From Varroa destructor (Eukaryota > Arthropoda > Arachnida > Mesostigmata > Varroidae), in NCBI RefSeq assembly GCF_002443255.2, contig NW_019211455.1, positions 40,980,837 to 41,044,836 on the forward strand: 64,000 nucleotides of DNA, written 5' to 3'. Shown here in pieces: positions 48,591 to 61,020 of this stretch (position 1 is the first letter of the stretch; every line of letters starts with the position of its first letter). The position numbers and the translations under genes are program-made. The notes under the pieces were generated by a model. It was not told the origin of the DNA, did not search any database, and saw only the letters and a list, made by a program, of their open reading frames with translations.

Positions 48591-49730
48591 CGTACGCCGC
48601 CTGAATCAACAGGGACGTACACGGGCAGCTGATTTCTACGAGATCGTAGAACTGTTGTTGTTCCAACTTTCAGTCGCAAACCTTACTGTGTACGCGAGTG
48701 ATACGTTATGCGATGCGTGATGTTATTATTATTTAAATACAGAGTGGTAAAGAATGCTCTCAAGTAATGTTCTAAAAATGCATCGATCAAATGTCGTTCT
48801 CAGTTGTCGATACAAGCGCGAGCGATGAAGACACATACATATGGCACAATAACTTCATAGAATATATTCAAATCACATAGAAACTCAATGTTTCTATATG
48901 CACACTTTATTTTATTTTTGATTTTGAATTAAAAAAAAAATAAAAATTTTAATTTTATATTTTAAATTGTTTTTTAAACAAGATCAATTTGGAAATGAAT
49001 AATTACGGGATCTGTTCATCATGACATTATAGCTCTATTTCTATCGTTACGTCACAGATATCGCCGAAGTCGGACACATGCTCCCTTACCTTTGGCTGGG
49101 AACGAAAACCGTCACGTACGCTTAAGTTCAGTAGGGGGAACACGTATCAGCATAGGGACTAGCTAGCTGGTGTGAGAACACAATATAAGTAACTGAAGAT
49201 ATTTGTACCTTGCTGCAATAATCAAACATGAATTCAATTTGATAATCATCTTCGATATATCTAATTTGTGTAACAATTTTCATTTATGTTTACAGCATAA
49301 GAAAATTTTTTATAATTAGTCATTTTTGAGAGACCTGTGAGGGAGCGGCATATGGAACGAAACAAATTCCTTATGAAGTAGTGTTTATGACTATATATAT
49401 TGGTATTCAATATTAAACGTACATAAACACAACCAAAGTGGCCTGCTTAGCAAAAAAAAACCGAAAATTAAATCCATGCTGCATCCCAAATACAAGCTCG
49501 ACTATCGGCTTCACATGGAAGACGGATAGAAATATTGGGTATTTCTACAGTGAACATAATTACTTGCCGTTAGAAAGATAATGCCACGCTATATTTTTGA
49601 GTAAATAAGCTCTCTTTATTATTCATTTTTTTGACATATACTTTCTTGATATGCTTATACATATCTATGTATAAGATAATATAGTCTTTGATCGCGTGAT
49701 GATTGTACGTGGACCAGTGTGGGTACGTCG

Positions 49731-50016
49731 TCATATGCGAGGCCGTTTGGGAGGAGCCTTCACGATTATCGTCTACGGCGTCCGCTGCTAACCTTCAGGT
49801 TCGTTTGGTTAAACTTTTATCTCTAACTTGCTCTCCAATACAGATATTCGTTTGCTTCAGTTTCCAAACAGGTCACAGCCAAAGGGTGATGCTGCTGATA
49901 TGGTCAACATGCTGCGGGACGGTTTTGCCGGTGAGGTTCGTAGTCTACGAGGCCTGCCGAGATCAACAATCCGGCAAGCACGATGCTGTATCGGCCCAGC
50001 ATACCCTCCATGTTAA
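49731..50016 (+). CDS. two-exon candidate with a 73-bp intron
   Basis: Exon up to 49798 (CTTCAG|GTTCGT) and exon from 49872 (AAACAG|GTCACAG) join in one frame: ...RPLLTFRSQPKGDAADMVNM, LRDGFAGEVRSLRGLPRSTI, RQARCCIGPAYPPC, TAA. Other frames across exon 2 are also open, and the minus strand holds a hydrophobic MEGMLGRYSIVLAGLLISAG, so strand is not settled. It lies just beyond the 3' end of AMPD copy B. Confidence 0.22.
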
Positions 50017-50298
50017 GATACCTATCTTTTTACCTTATACAATTCTATTATTACACAATAGATTCAACCTATTCGGGCCATAATTTAAGGCAAATCGCTC
50101 GTCGTTGACCGTGATCAGTTTTGTGAACCTTTTACAGAATATCCAGCTTAGTAGAATGCTTCTCAAACCGAGATCTATATCATATGTAGCCATTGAGCTA
50201 AAGCTATCATATCTAATATTAAAGCAGTAAGTCATATTAGTAATGAGAATAATTATTGTGAACTGGTTGATACGTAAATCTTAATAATTAGGATAATT

Positions 50299-50374
50299 CT
50301 ATTGGTTGAATTCGGCCCGTCTTTTTTGCATTACTGCAGAAAACATGTCCAATTCTTCAACAAGCGTTTCAAAT
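50299..50374 (-). CDS. AMPD copy B exon 10 (terminal)
   Basis: Completes Arg, then [20 protein letters not shown] and EFNQ before TAG. Acceptor ATTTTCAG. The tail differs fully from copy A after the FETLV block. Confidence 0.9.
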
Positions 50375-53300
50375 CTGAAAATTCAAACGAGTCATAGTAA
50401 CACACAAAAACGAAGATATGTGAGCGTTAGGTAAAGGTTTTTTAAAAGATTATTTCTCTTTTTTTTTGGCTAGCAGTAGTTGGTCGATTGCGATACGCTC
50501 GAGGTAGAAACATTTCGGCAAGTCAAAATCCTGACTAGCCTCTGAAATCCACAATTGAAAAGAATCAGAAGCCACACAGAAATGTTTAAATTCGAGCTTC
50601 ATTAAAGTACTTGTAGAACTCTTAAAAAAAGAACGAAAATATGGATCAATGTTGGCACATCGATAGCTAGGTTAGGTTTGAGGCTAATTATATTTAGCTT
50701 CGGAAGGAAGATTTGATTTGGGCCGAATTTCGCTGCACGCACCGGTAGGCAACGCGAATGTCGGGCACGTTGGACTTCCTGACATCGTTGCCTTCAACGC
50801 CCTCCCGCTCGAAGCCGGCGCCCAACCAGTGTCGCTTGAAGGGTTCAGGGAAACCGCTCATGAGTACGCTGTTTCGCGCTAGCTCACACATGTCTGCATT
50901 ACTCAACTTCCAGACCTGTACAACATCAATCGAAAGTAATGCCACAACTAATTAGTAATCTAATACGAAAGAACATTGGATCGGAGAGCGAAATATTGTT
51001 TCTACAACAGGAAAATATTAAATAGACGTTATGGTTGGTCAGTACGATATGGTCGTAGCCCCTTGCGGTGCCGCGTAACCCCCATTATATATATTTTTGT
51101 GTTATAAGGGTTACAGCTTGCTCACCTGAGCAGCGATTGAGTACTCCTCCATGAGTGGTTCACGGGTAAAATGAAACTGGAGGGGATCGTCTGTTGATAA
51201 GGACACACAGAGCCCACGATTGAGATACTCAATAAGTGGGTTACGGTGGTAATTCAAAAAGAGCGAGTTGTTCGATAATGGGGACATGGCTATGCCGATC
51301 TGCGACAGATAATACAGGTACTGGAGAACAGGTACCTACAAAAAGGAATCCACAAAATTGTAAGCACTGTTAGATCATGCAGAGCGAGCGCAGCAGCGAC
51401 AGGGGCAAGCCGAGTATCAATACTCAAAACAGCATAATGACCGTTCATAAAATGTGTCAGATGAAATGGTTTCATTTCGTCTACGGCACGCAGATAGGTG
51501 TTGCTACAACCGTAAACGCCATGGATGAGGCTATCGAGTCTCTAAATCTTCATGCTCAACTAGACACGATACTGGCCTGAAAAATAGGTGTTCCCTTCAT
51601 TTCAGCAATAACATGTGGTCTTACATATATACTGTTGACTAGAGAGAGCATGTACAAACCTTCCTTAGAAGCAGTCCGTGGTTGATACTTTCAGACAATA
51701 AGAAACCCCCAACAAGATGCTGAATAGGCCCGGCTTCGCCGCAATGTGGCCGCAGTACGAACGTCTCTAGTCCACGTGATTTACGGAAGTGATTAAGAAC
51801 AGCCATATTGGCGTGCATGTAATAAAGATAGTAAACGTAGGCTGGATTCTCTTCGTGTGACCACGAGGCTGGAAGTGGAACCTGTAAGATACAAGTAGCA
51901 GTTTCCATTACGCCTATAAGGGACGACATATTGAACATTTCCTACACCGTACATATCTATACGTCTGCTATTTCTATTTCGATATAGGAAATCTTCTTGA
52001 CTCACAGACGCACTCCATATACACGCCACGAATCGAACGAAAGATGTGGTGTATATATATATATATAGGGATATATATAGGGATATATAGGGATATATAT
52101 AGGGATATCGTATATATATACGCTATATATAGGGATAGCGTATAGTAACAGTTTTATTCGCACTTCTCTGTCGATCATGGGATATTCGGGCTTCGATTCA
52201 TCGTCAACCGAGTCTAGTCCAATGACGTAGTTGAGGAACTGGTGCAGCTCAGGGTGGCTGGACGGATCGTTTGTTACCTCGAACAACGGAAGGAAGATAT
52301 TTGTAAGAAATTGTTCGAAGTTGTCCACAATTTTATTCGCCTTGAAGACATCGTAGATACGGGGTATCTGTAATAGTTAATGATAATGATTTTAGCAGTA
52401 GATGAATGGACAAGAAGCACCAAATATCACTAAAGGATTAGCTAGTAGCATAAAGCCTTGTAAAGGGCGACCTTTATACTTCTCCAGTTATCTAGTAGCA
52501 TACTCCAATATCCTTACTAAGTCGCATGGGTACGAGTCTTACTTGGATGATCCATCGTACGTGGTCGGAATAGACGTTATGCTGCAATGCCCATTTGGCT
52601 AACGTATCCCACTCGTTACGAGATCGTCCATATATTGATAGTCGAAGTTCTGCATTTTGATATTTGCTATCTTCAAGGTCAGACATCACCTACAGGAGGT
52701 GTAAAAAAATCCCAGGAAAAACAACGAGTCTTATTTCGAAAATAGGTTGAAAGCTTTGGATATTTCCGTTAAATGAGATTTTATTGTTTCATTCATGTTA
52801 TTAGTTGATTAACTTGACATCTACCCGTAGAAAAATGAACTCATAAAAAATGTTATGCCTGCAAAGATTCACGATTAGGTAAGTATCAGCTCGCTAAACC
52901 AGGTGACCATAGAGAAAAAAAATATAGTTTATTTTACAGATGAGTTCTACTCTGGTGCCCCGACGTCGTACGTAATCACAATAACTTAATCATCCTTTTT
53001 AAAATAAAGTTAAGGTGCACTCAATAAAAAGCTACTAACCTCCTTAATGATGTCAGCAAAGTATTTGCCTCCTATATAATTATCGGTTTTCAAGAAGATC
53101 TCCCGAAGGCGTGATTCACCAACTGGATTGTATTTGTCATTAAACTTATCGAATCGGTGGAACGTGTTCCGATCAGCGTGCATATCAAGCGTGTCTACAC
53201 TTAAATCGTATGCTGTCAGATTCATTTTTTCAAACATTTGACGTAGAGTCATCTCGCCGGTTACTTTATCCTACAAACGAAAAACATTGTGTGTATAATA

Positions 53301-56046
53301 AATAAGTTTATTTTATCGCATAGGTTTTCCATGAGCCGTTGACGGGTTTGATGAAAATACCGTCATACTTCCGAGTGTTGTTCTAACTTTTCTGTGTTGT
53401 TCGATGCCGACCAAAGTTAACCTCTATGCTAATTCAGGCAACCAGTCGCACTCGAGCATTACTAATGACCATTATTGCCACACGAAACATTAAAACTATA
53501 CAAGAGCTACGTGAATACCTTGCATACGACGTCATCGGCGTCCACTCTAATCCTCTTCTTGATGAACCGTAGTAGATGTTTCTGATTCATACACGAAGCG
53601 GCATGCACGTGCGTATCAACCTTGTGAATGTTATAGAAGTCCCGATGAGGTACGCTCTTCTGGGCGAGCAGCTCTTTCATTTCGTTGAGCGAGACGTGCA
53701 TTGAGAACTTGTTCGTTAAATAGGAAAGTCGACGGTAACAAAAGGATTTCAGCGGCCCGTCAGAGATCATCGCGCACAAGAGATTCATATCGCGAATGAA
53801 TTCCTGCAGTGTGATAAACTGGAATGGCTGGATCTCACCCTTTGAGCTACATGCCTGCACGACACCATCATGCATTTCAAACGAAAGTCCAGCCGAATTC
53901 ATTCCGCTAGCTACACACCATGGATCAGAAACCTTCTGAGGTTCAGTGTGCACGTACTCCGGTTCCAGTTTACACGGCGGTGTCTCGTAATCTGACGTTT
54001 TCGAACCGCCGAATATGAAGTGCTCCGTAACCTGAAAGCACGAATTAGGATTTTGATAAACATTAGGAACTGAGACAATTCTGGTTGTCCTTTGAATGGA
54101 TTGTATTTAAGCTATAATCCGACCAAGTAATTGTTACATTAAGGCGATTCGTGGCCTGATGGATTCGACAAATTTTCTCGGGCTCTAGCCGTACCTTTGG
54201 GAATCGTTGCAGGGAAGCTTTGCAGTATTTATGCCGCATAATGAGGGCACTAACAAGCATACTGGCAGCTGTAAGAAGGTCTTCATATGGAACTCCAGAT
54301 GTGTCCTCGCCTGCAAAACATTTACAGAGATAATCAACCCTGTACAGCTATTGTCACAACCAACTTAGAATACCATAAGCGCAATGGCGTGTCGTAGTGC
54401 ATATGGAAAATGTATAATTTTCTAGCTCAAGTCCGGTCGTACACAGACTAAGAAAATCCATTAGGAAAGCACAGATTCTCAAAGAATGTTTTTTCAGTGA
54501 ATTGTCTAGTCAAGGAGCTCAGCCATTCTCATGGAAATGTGAGGAACATTTCCTTGAAAACCGACACAGGCGGAGGATCGCCATACTGCAGGTTAAACAT
54601 TTATCGTCACCAATAATATTCCCATAGATACTGCACGATTTTTACGTGGACGTAATCAGCTCTAAAGTCTTGGGTTGGAATCCTAACACGAAAAGTGATT
54701 TACACTGACAAGCAACCTCTTCCAGTCTACGGTTCTGTTTATTAAGCCTGCAGTCCAGCTGCGAGCATGTTACTCGCGAATCCATCTGTGCTACATGAAC
54801 AACATTAATGCAGATATTCTTTTATGATTCTGATGTTGGCGCTGGTGTCAGAAGAATAACCACAAGGGCAATACTAAGAACTGGACAAACAAGTTTGTCT
54901 TTTCTTGTTGGTGCTGGTGGCGCTGTTGCTGTCATTATTCTTCATGTTGTCGCTGCTGTCAATGGTGTTCGTGACGGTGCTGCCATGCCACTGTTCCAGC
55001 CGCCGGCTATTGTTGTCGTAATGTAAAAAACAACATTTCTTTCCAGATTTACGTATTGCGTATCGGCATGTGAGTGCAACAGGGAAAGCAACAATACGTT
55101 ATAGTACAATGCCATTAAGTTGCGAGTCGATGCTTGCTCAATAGTGATATTGCGCCAACGTTAGCTACCTCTCATATCAGACCACTCCAGCGGGCTTTTC
55201 AAATAGTCTAGAATCTGCAACAGTAACTGCTAACCAACGACCTTTCAAATTAAGCCCGTATGATAGAAAAGAAAATCTACACGCAACGAATAACATAGAG
55301 CGTTTGTATGCGTTCGGGGCTAACTGTCTGCGCTGCATCTGGTTATATAACATAGCAGCCAGGAAAGAAAAAAGTGAGATTTGCAGAAGAGGTGATATTT
55401 CCTTGTCGTTTACCATGTTGTCCTACTAATCCTAATATTGTATTTATTTAATACATTACGAACTGTATCTCAATGCGTAATTAACTGCCAAGAATTTTCT
55501 ATAGAGGATGTATATGCGGACCCCAAACTTACATTGGAACTGTTTATGGCGCCAAGGGTCTGTACGCTATTTCAAGCGTTGGAGAAACATTAGGTCTCAA
55601 ATGTATGGCTTTGCACGACTGATATAAGCGCTGACTCCCACTGACTTACATTTCAGTGCGGCCCTAAATGCCTATAAGCGGCGATAGTGTAAGTATTATT
55701 ATTATATGTATATATATATATATATAGTACAGACATAAATACCTATTGACCCATGTCAGATACGTTTAATTACTGCGCGACCTGTTTACGCGGTCGAATT
55801 TATGTGCCACTAAAATATTCCTTGTCGGTTATAATTGTAAAACTCTTTAAAAAAAGATAAATCTTTTTACCAACCTGTGATAGAAACTCGCTGAAAGTCA
55901 AGCGAGATAACTGATGGCGGCAAGGGTGCCTTGTCCTCTCGGGTGGGCGATTGTACAAGCGTAAAGTTACGCGGCCCTGAGAAACCGGCCCGGAAATTGG
56001 CCACATCCACACCACGGTCCGGTTCGTCTGAGTCATCCAGGTACTC
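50299..56046 (-). CDS. AMPD2-like: AMP deaminase, tandem copy B (10 exons, N-terminus unresolved)
   Basis: Second AMP deaminase gene, upstream of and in the same orientation as copy A. Exons: 56046-55875, 54310-54195, 54031-53519, 53270-53040, 52689-52543, 52367-52164, 51881-51660, 51335-51126, 50915-50743, 50374-50299 (stop TAG). All introns are GT...AG with phases matching copy A, and the total is again 687 codons. Motifs: [50 protein letters not shown] with an intact [102 protein letters not shown]. It fits the family consensus better than copy A, so it is the likely conservative enzyme. Intron 1 is long (1564 bp against 450 bp in copy A). No N-terminal exon with a start codon was found between 56.05 and 57.5 kb. 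Confidence 0.94.
50743..50915 (-). CDS. AMPD copy B exon 9
   Basis: [20 protein letters not shown] ... [20 protein letters not shown], with a split Arg codon. Donor GTGCGT. Confidence 0.94.
51126..51335 (-). CDS. AMPD copy B exon 8 (catalytic Asp)
   Basis: [20 protein letters not shown] ... [18 protein letters not shown] ... EEYSIAAQ. Acceptor TTTTTGTAG, donor GTGAGC. Confidence 0.95.
51660..51881 (-). CDS. AMPD copy B exon 7 (metal His)
   Basis: [20 protein letters not shown] ... [20 protein letters not shown] ... NHGLLLRK. Same 222-nt length as copy A. Confidence 0.95.
52051..52144. repeat. AT / GGGATATATATA minisatellite in intron 6 of AMPD copy B
   Basis: A TA run followed by several interrupted units of GGGATATA(TA)n, ending in a small imperfect inverted repeat around TATATACGCTATATA. 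It lies 19 bp from the exon 6 donor, in the intron homologous to the one holding the gap in copy A. Confidence 0.9.
52164..52367 (-). CDS. AMPD copy B exon 6
   Basis: [20 protein letters not shown] ... [20 protein letters not shown]. Donor GTGCGA, directly followed by the GGGATATATATA minisatellite. Confidence 0.93.
52543..52689 (-). CDS. AMPD copy B exon 5
   Basis: [20 protein letters not shown], then a stretch ending [11 protein letters not shown]. Donor GTAAGA. Confidence 0.94.
53040..53270 (-). CDS. AMPD copy B exon 4
   Basis: [20 protein letters not shown] ... [20 protein letters not shown] ... [11 protein letters not shown]. 77 codons, acceptor TTTGTAG, donor GTTAGT. Confidence 0.95.
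53519..54031 (-). CDS. AMPD copy B exon 3 (first metal-binding motif)
   Basis: 171 codons: starts [19 protein letters not shown] and carries [39 protein letters not shown] and [14 protein letters not shown]. The metal HVH pair is intact. Donor GTATTC. Confidence 0.94.
54195..54310 (-). CDS. AMPD copy B exon 2
   Basis: [20 protein letters not shown] through [14 protein letters not shown], a close match to the AMPD2 ISG-EE-CGVPF block. Donor GTACGG. Confidence 0.9.
55698..55726. repeat. (TA)n microsatellite
   Basis: Interrupted once by TG, following an ATT run, in intron 1 sequence close to exon 1 of the AMPD copy B. Confidence 0.92.
55875..56046 (-). CDS. AMPD copy B exon 1 (first recognised)
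   Basis: [18 protein letters not shown] ... [13 protein letters not shown], with one overhanging base. Same length (172 nt) and phase as in copy A although the centre of the exon is unalignable. Donor GTTGGT. Confidence 0.87.
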
Positions 56047-57576
56047 CTTGAAAAGGTATTGAAAAACAAATAAATAGGGCCAAGTCGTCACGTCAGAAAA
56101 ATAGCAATTAACGCGAATCACTAAATAAAAATATTGTACTAGTCTAGCGTACTATGTTAATATTTGGTTTTGCCAAGGCGGCCATCAACTCCATAAGCTA
56201 TAGTAAAACTAGTAACGTAAAGTGTTGCGAGCTATAAATAAAAAAGATGTCATCCACCGTCGACATTCACCTGAGTTTTCAAACCCCCAACGGCGTGGAG
56301 CTTGACATTTTACGGCACAGGGAATAGGTTTTATGGAGACGGTTTGATAAAATATTTCTTAGAATTTAATCATATTTGTCGTGTAGGATATGTCGACGGC
56401 GGATGGTTCCAGGCTCCTTATTCATGAATAAAAATATGAAGGGGTTGCTGGTCTAAATCATTCTATTAGCATATAATGCACTAAAAGTATCATTAAATAA
56501 TAAATAAATAAATATATCAAGTGAAGCATGTCAGGAGGGCGAAAGAAAAGGCGAAACTGAAACATCTGTGGAAAGAGCTAATTTCTATCAAGCCTACTAG
56601 CAAGGTATATATTCACGAAATCATCGATCTGATTTTGGTGTGACCGTGGTTACTTTGGAAGAAAAAAGTACGACAAAATATTAAGTGCCTCGAAACAACG
56701 GTACAGAGGACGATGGTCCTACAGCGGTGCAAATACGCGCCCTGCCACACACGAATAGGAGGAAATTGCTCACATTAAATCAAGTGTCCGTCAGCGATAC
56801 CGACGTTGAGATACAATATGAAACAGGCGTATTCAAAACACGTGTGTACGAATTACCACTGTTATATTTTTATAATAAAAAAAAAAAAAAAAAACTTTAA
56901 AATAGCAGAAATCTTCTTGGTATAATGTTCGAATACTCTTCTAAAAATAATGTATGTGCATAGTGTGTAGCGGAATGATATCTCAGCCTCTAAACGATGT
57001 CTTTCCTTGCACAAAAACGTCCTCGTAGCAGACATTATACGCTCTTGACGCCTTTTCGGAATAACAAACCTACGTCAAAAGGCTGCATGAATTCTATTGC
57101 AAGAAGGTTTACTCAGATTGAATGCCGCGGGTCTCGCGAGGTCCAAGTGACGCGAGGACGGCTGCTTCCTTGCTCGTCTGAGAGTCGCTTCTGCCCATTG
57201 CCTACGTTGGCGGGTTATCTTCGTTGTCAGCTACGCAACAATGTTAAGCCCATAAATATGTCAATTCGTCTTGCCTTCGCAACCCGCAACCTGTGTGTGC
57301 GGTCCTACATGCAGCACGATCAACCACTGAACAGCTATCAATAACGGCATTTCATCCCGCCAGAAAAAAAACGCTAAACTACTTTAAAGTCCCAGTCGGT
57401 TGCTGCGGGGGCAAAAAACTGGGCCGCTATAGAATGCAAGCTCACAGTGAGTCACCGCTATCACGCAACACACACAATATACGAGTACACCCTCGATCGG
57501 ATAGCTGTTCACGAGACACCCGCTACCGCATAGATGAGATAGCAGATATTTTATCATAGATATGAACAATATACAT

Positions 57577-57749
57577 TTAAAAGGATTCCGCCTGTTGCTC
57601 GAGCTGGTCGAGGTCATTTCTGTCGTAAAATGAAAACGACGATTAGTAACATGACAAAAATAGTCGCCCAAAATGAACTGGGGCACGTGTTCATTCAAGA
57701 TGGCCTGACTCACAGATTCCAATGATATAATGAGCCATCCGAGCCGCAA
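57577..57749 (-). CDS. possible 3' end of a WD-repeat-like gene
   Basis: Joining 57749-57714 to 57619-57577 (donor CT|GTGAGT, acceptor TTACGACAG) reads (S)CGSDGSLYHWNLNDLDQLEQ, QAESF, TAA. SDGSLYHWNL is typical of a WD40 blade strand. Against this, the first exon would be only 36 nt with a poor acceptor, and the unspliced alternative frame (MACDKLRLGWLIISLESVSQ ... FILGDYFCHVTNRRF) is also protein-like. Both readings are on the minus strand. Confidence 0.3.
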
Positions 57750-57860
57750 CTTATCGCAGGCCATCAACCAGACATGCTATCTAAATGATGCAGGTAGCTA
57801 ATGGACCAGATGCAACGTTGCTTAGTACGGCCTATTTTTGACGTTAATGTTAAATTCACT

Positions 57861-57942
57861 TGCCGACAACCGATTGGGGCAAAGGAGGCCAATCACGTCA
57901 TCATACGGCGGTTCATTATCTACCAAATCTCCAGGCAACACC
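57861..57942 (-). CDS. short internal exon candidate
   Basis: Acceptor ATGATTCAG and donor GTGAAT bracket 27 codons plus one base: VLPGDLVDNEPPYDDVIGLL, CPNRLSA. Acidic PPYDD motif. Family unknown. Confidence 0.33.
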
Positions 57943-59740
57943 TGAATCATGATGAATGAATAAATCATCAAGACAGCATGACCATTTCGGGAAGAAACAC
58001 CAGCATATTATGACAGCTTCTATCAGCCTTAATTTGGGGGCTCGAGATTCGTTACATTTCCCGCAATGTATGCGTGTGTCAAAACCATGTAAGAATAGCC
58101 ACTTCGAACAAATAGAATTGTCAGATTGAAAATAAATCTGGTACACTTTTTAACTCTAGCTCACTTTCAACTACATATAATCTATAGCTAATCAACTATG
58201 TTTCGAAGGTTTTGGGTCTGATATGCACAGAGGGCATACCACCACACCACTCGTAAATTACCTGTCCCGTGTGTGTTTCTGTGTAAAGAGATAAGAACTG
58301 CATCTTTTAATCTGCAGTGATCTACGCTGCCAGCAGTTCGATGGTGACGCGTTCATCTTCATAATCAATGTTATTCTACAACCTGTATTTTTTCATTATT
58401 GAATGGCTGTGCTACCCAAAGCGGGCTGTTCTATTTGGCGACCGAGGTGCTTGTTTCGAGTGCCTAGCGTTCAGTTGTACAAAAACGTCTGACGGATGTC
58501 GTCAGTTAATCAAAGTGGTCCAGAGCTTTTCATTATAGGTCATAGTAACTTTAGGCAGCGCGTCGCACCTAAACACTTAAACCTATTTTCGGTATTAGCC
58601 TTTCTTGACACGTCATTCGCTTAAAGCTTTGCTGTTGCCGGTTTTTTCTACATGCTATTCGTAGATATCTGTATGCGTTAATATTCATAGCTGGCAGAGT
58701 GTGGCAAATACAGAATATTCATTTTGGACCACTGAAAAGTATCACAGCCCAAGACTATTGCATATGTTTCCAGCTATAGCTCCTAATTTTAGCTTTTGAC
58801 AGCAGCAACTGCGAAACCTTTTTCCTTCGTCTCACGTCTCACAATACGACATTTACACGACGGGCCGATGGTTCGCCCTTTACAGAATAGGCCTAATTTC
58901 TTACAGGCCAATTCATGAGCGGCATATTCACTCACAATTCAGAGAATTATAAAACTATTGCATATTTGAGGCTATTTCGAAATTCAGAAGACCAAGCCTT
59001 TTAACTTTTAATAAAAGTTAAACAGAACATCAACAAAATGCGGTCTGCAGAAATGTACTGAATACACAGTCGGGAATAGCTAATTACCAAAAGCTCATTA
59101 TCTCCTGTAGGTTTTAAACCGTAAACAATGTTTCACCATCGAAATTGCCTCGGGGTCCGACTTCGGTTGATTTTCACTCTGCTCTATATCTATATATAAC
59201 TATATCTGTGCGTAAAATGCGATAGGGTAATATCGAGACAGACCAGGCAAGCTTCCTTCTAAGGCGGTCTAAAAACTGCCCGTTTATCTATGTGATCGCA
59301 TTATAACGACTCGCCAGAGCCCGTAGGGTTCAACGGTCAGTGATGTTTGACGCTGTTATTTTTGCAATGATATTCACCGCTGTTGGCCTATAACAACCAC
59401 CTCTAATGTCTCTTCGCATCTCGCCATGCATGGCGCTTGTTATTCCAATGACGAATTCGACCTACTGTCCATAATAATAACATCAGAATAAACAATGGCA
59501 CGCTAAGAGACTAGGGCGGGAAAAGCATTAAAAAAAAAATTAGACACGACCAGTAGCTAAGATTGGTAACTATATTTTCTAAGCCAGGGAGGATGACGGT
59601 ATGGTTGCGTTTGCGGGAGGTCCTTTTCGGTCCGAAAAGACATGTCAAGACCTGCATCAAATTGCCCTTTATAACAGGCCGCATGATAGTGAGGCATCGG
59701 TCACTCGAAACTACCCCCTTCATGCTAAAATACTTGAACA

Positions 59741-59790
59741 ATAGGACCGCTAAAACGGACTTACTCATGAGTCCGTTTCAGCGGTCCTAT
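59741..59790. repeat. 50-bp hairpin with 21-bp arms
   Basis: Arms starting ATAGGACCGCT with one A/G difference (a wobble pair if transcribed) around an 8-nt TACTCATG loop. Lies in a segment with a second, perfect hairpin 140 bp on. Confidence 0.93.
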
Positions 59791-59925
59791 CGGGTTTCAA
59801 TAACAAGCGTTCAAAGAAATCACTCTGCTGCATTTTCAGCCACTTTTCAACTTTGCTTTGCTTCTAGCGACGGTAAAAGTGACGCCTGGGTCAGGGTGAT
59901 GACCCGGCGTCGGTTTTCCGCATAT

Positions 59926-59975
59926 GCTTTAACCAGAACAGAATAATGTGATCATTATTCTGTTCTGGTTAAAGC
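59926..59975. repeat. perfect 50-bp hairpin (23-bp arms, 4-nt loop)
   Basis: Arms GCTTTAACCAGAACAGAATA(ATG) and exact reverse complement around TGAT. Nearby weaker inverted pairs sit at about 59881-59911 and 59620-59642. Confidence 0.95.
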
Positions 59976-60787
59976 AGTCGAATCAATATCTTGTTTACTT
60001 GTAGACGGCGTAATGTTTCGCAGCCCTAACATACAGCCGACCCATTTGTTTATCACATTCTAAACGGCATGTTACGCCACTGCTCCCGCATACGAACATC
60101 GTACCAGCTCGTTCGTACGCTACAGATTATTACGTGTCCGCCCCGCTGCTACGACGCAAAAATATCGCTATTAACCAGATGTTCTGCGGACCTGAACCTG
60201 TAACCCGCGATAGCCGTCTAAATGCGAAGGCGAAGTACGAACAGTTTGTATCGCTTAGAAACGATACGGTAAATTACGTATCAACATCGTCTGTTACCAC
60301 TTCGTGATCGTTGAACAATACGGAAACAACAATCGTAGCAATACGCGCTATCACAACAATAAACAAGACGTTACAATAAGATCGTTTTGCGTGTTGAGGT
60401 TCGGGCGTTGTTAACAACTGTGCAAATCACATATAGTTCAGCATTTTCACCATATCATATATATACACACAACTGCCGCTTAAGTCGGAGACGGTCGGAG
60501 GCTGTAAGTTCAACATGTACGCCGATGCTACAATAGTACCAATGCTATGGAGGGAGGTTAACTTGTAGGAAGGCATGGTTCTTCAATAGGCATCAGTGCC
60601 TCTTTGATAATGTCAACATTTGGTCCCACAGTCGTAGTTGACGGAACTTGACAGAACTAAAGAAAAAAAAAGCAGGCAGTTGATGAATTTGTTTGTACCA
60701 TATCAAGTTGCACAATTCGTAAAGGTATACGTGTGCGTGGAATGCGTATGCAAAGTATGACACAATAGTTCTGCTTATATGGTTTAC

Positions 60788-60878
60788 AAGTAACCGGTCT
60801 CCAATGAAAAACAGGCGACCATCAACATTAACAGCTATCCACACTCCCGCCCCCCACACTAACCGCGCGTCTTTACAT
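60788..60878 (-). CDS. short exon, beta-propeller-like
   Basis: Acceptor TTTGGCTAG, 30 codons CKDARLVWGAGVWIAVNVDG, RLFFIGDRLL, donor GTAAAC. VWIAVNVDGRLFFIG resembles strands of propeller domains such as those in RhoGEF C-termini. It may belong with the 57.6-57.9 kb pieces. Confidence 0.28.
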
Positions 60879-61020
60879 CTAGCCAAATAATGGTTCCCTC
60901 ATTTTATTGACCACGATGAGTATGACATTTGCAAATTTCCCCTCGATGCCTCCAGCATATCCCGTTAATCTCTCCAGCGATCCGCTTCAACACGGAACGA
61001 AGGATCATAAACCAGATACG

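Noticed and set aside
59563..59946. 127-codon plus ORF
   Set aside because: It runs through both arms of two hairpins, whose inverted structure explains the open frame better than coding; no family features.
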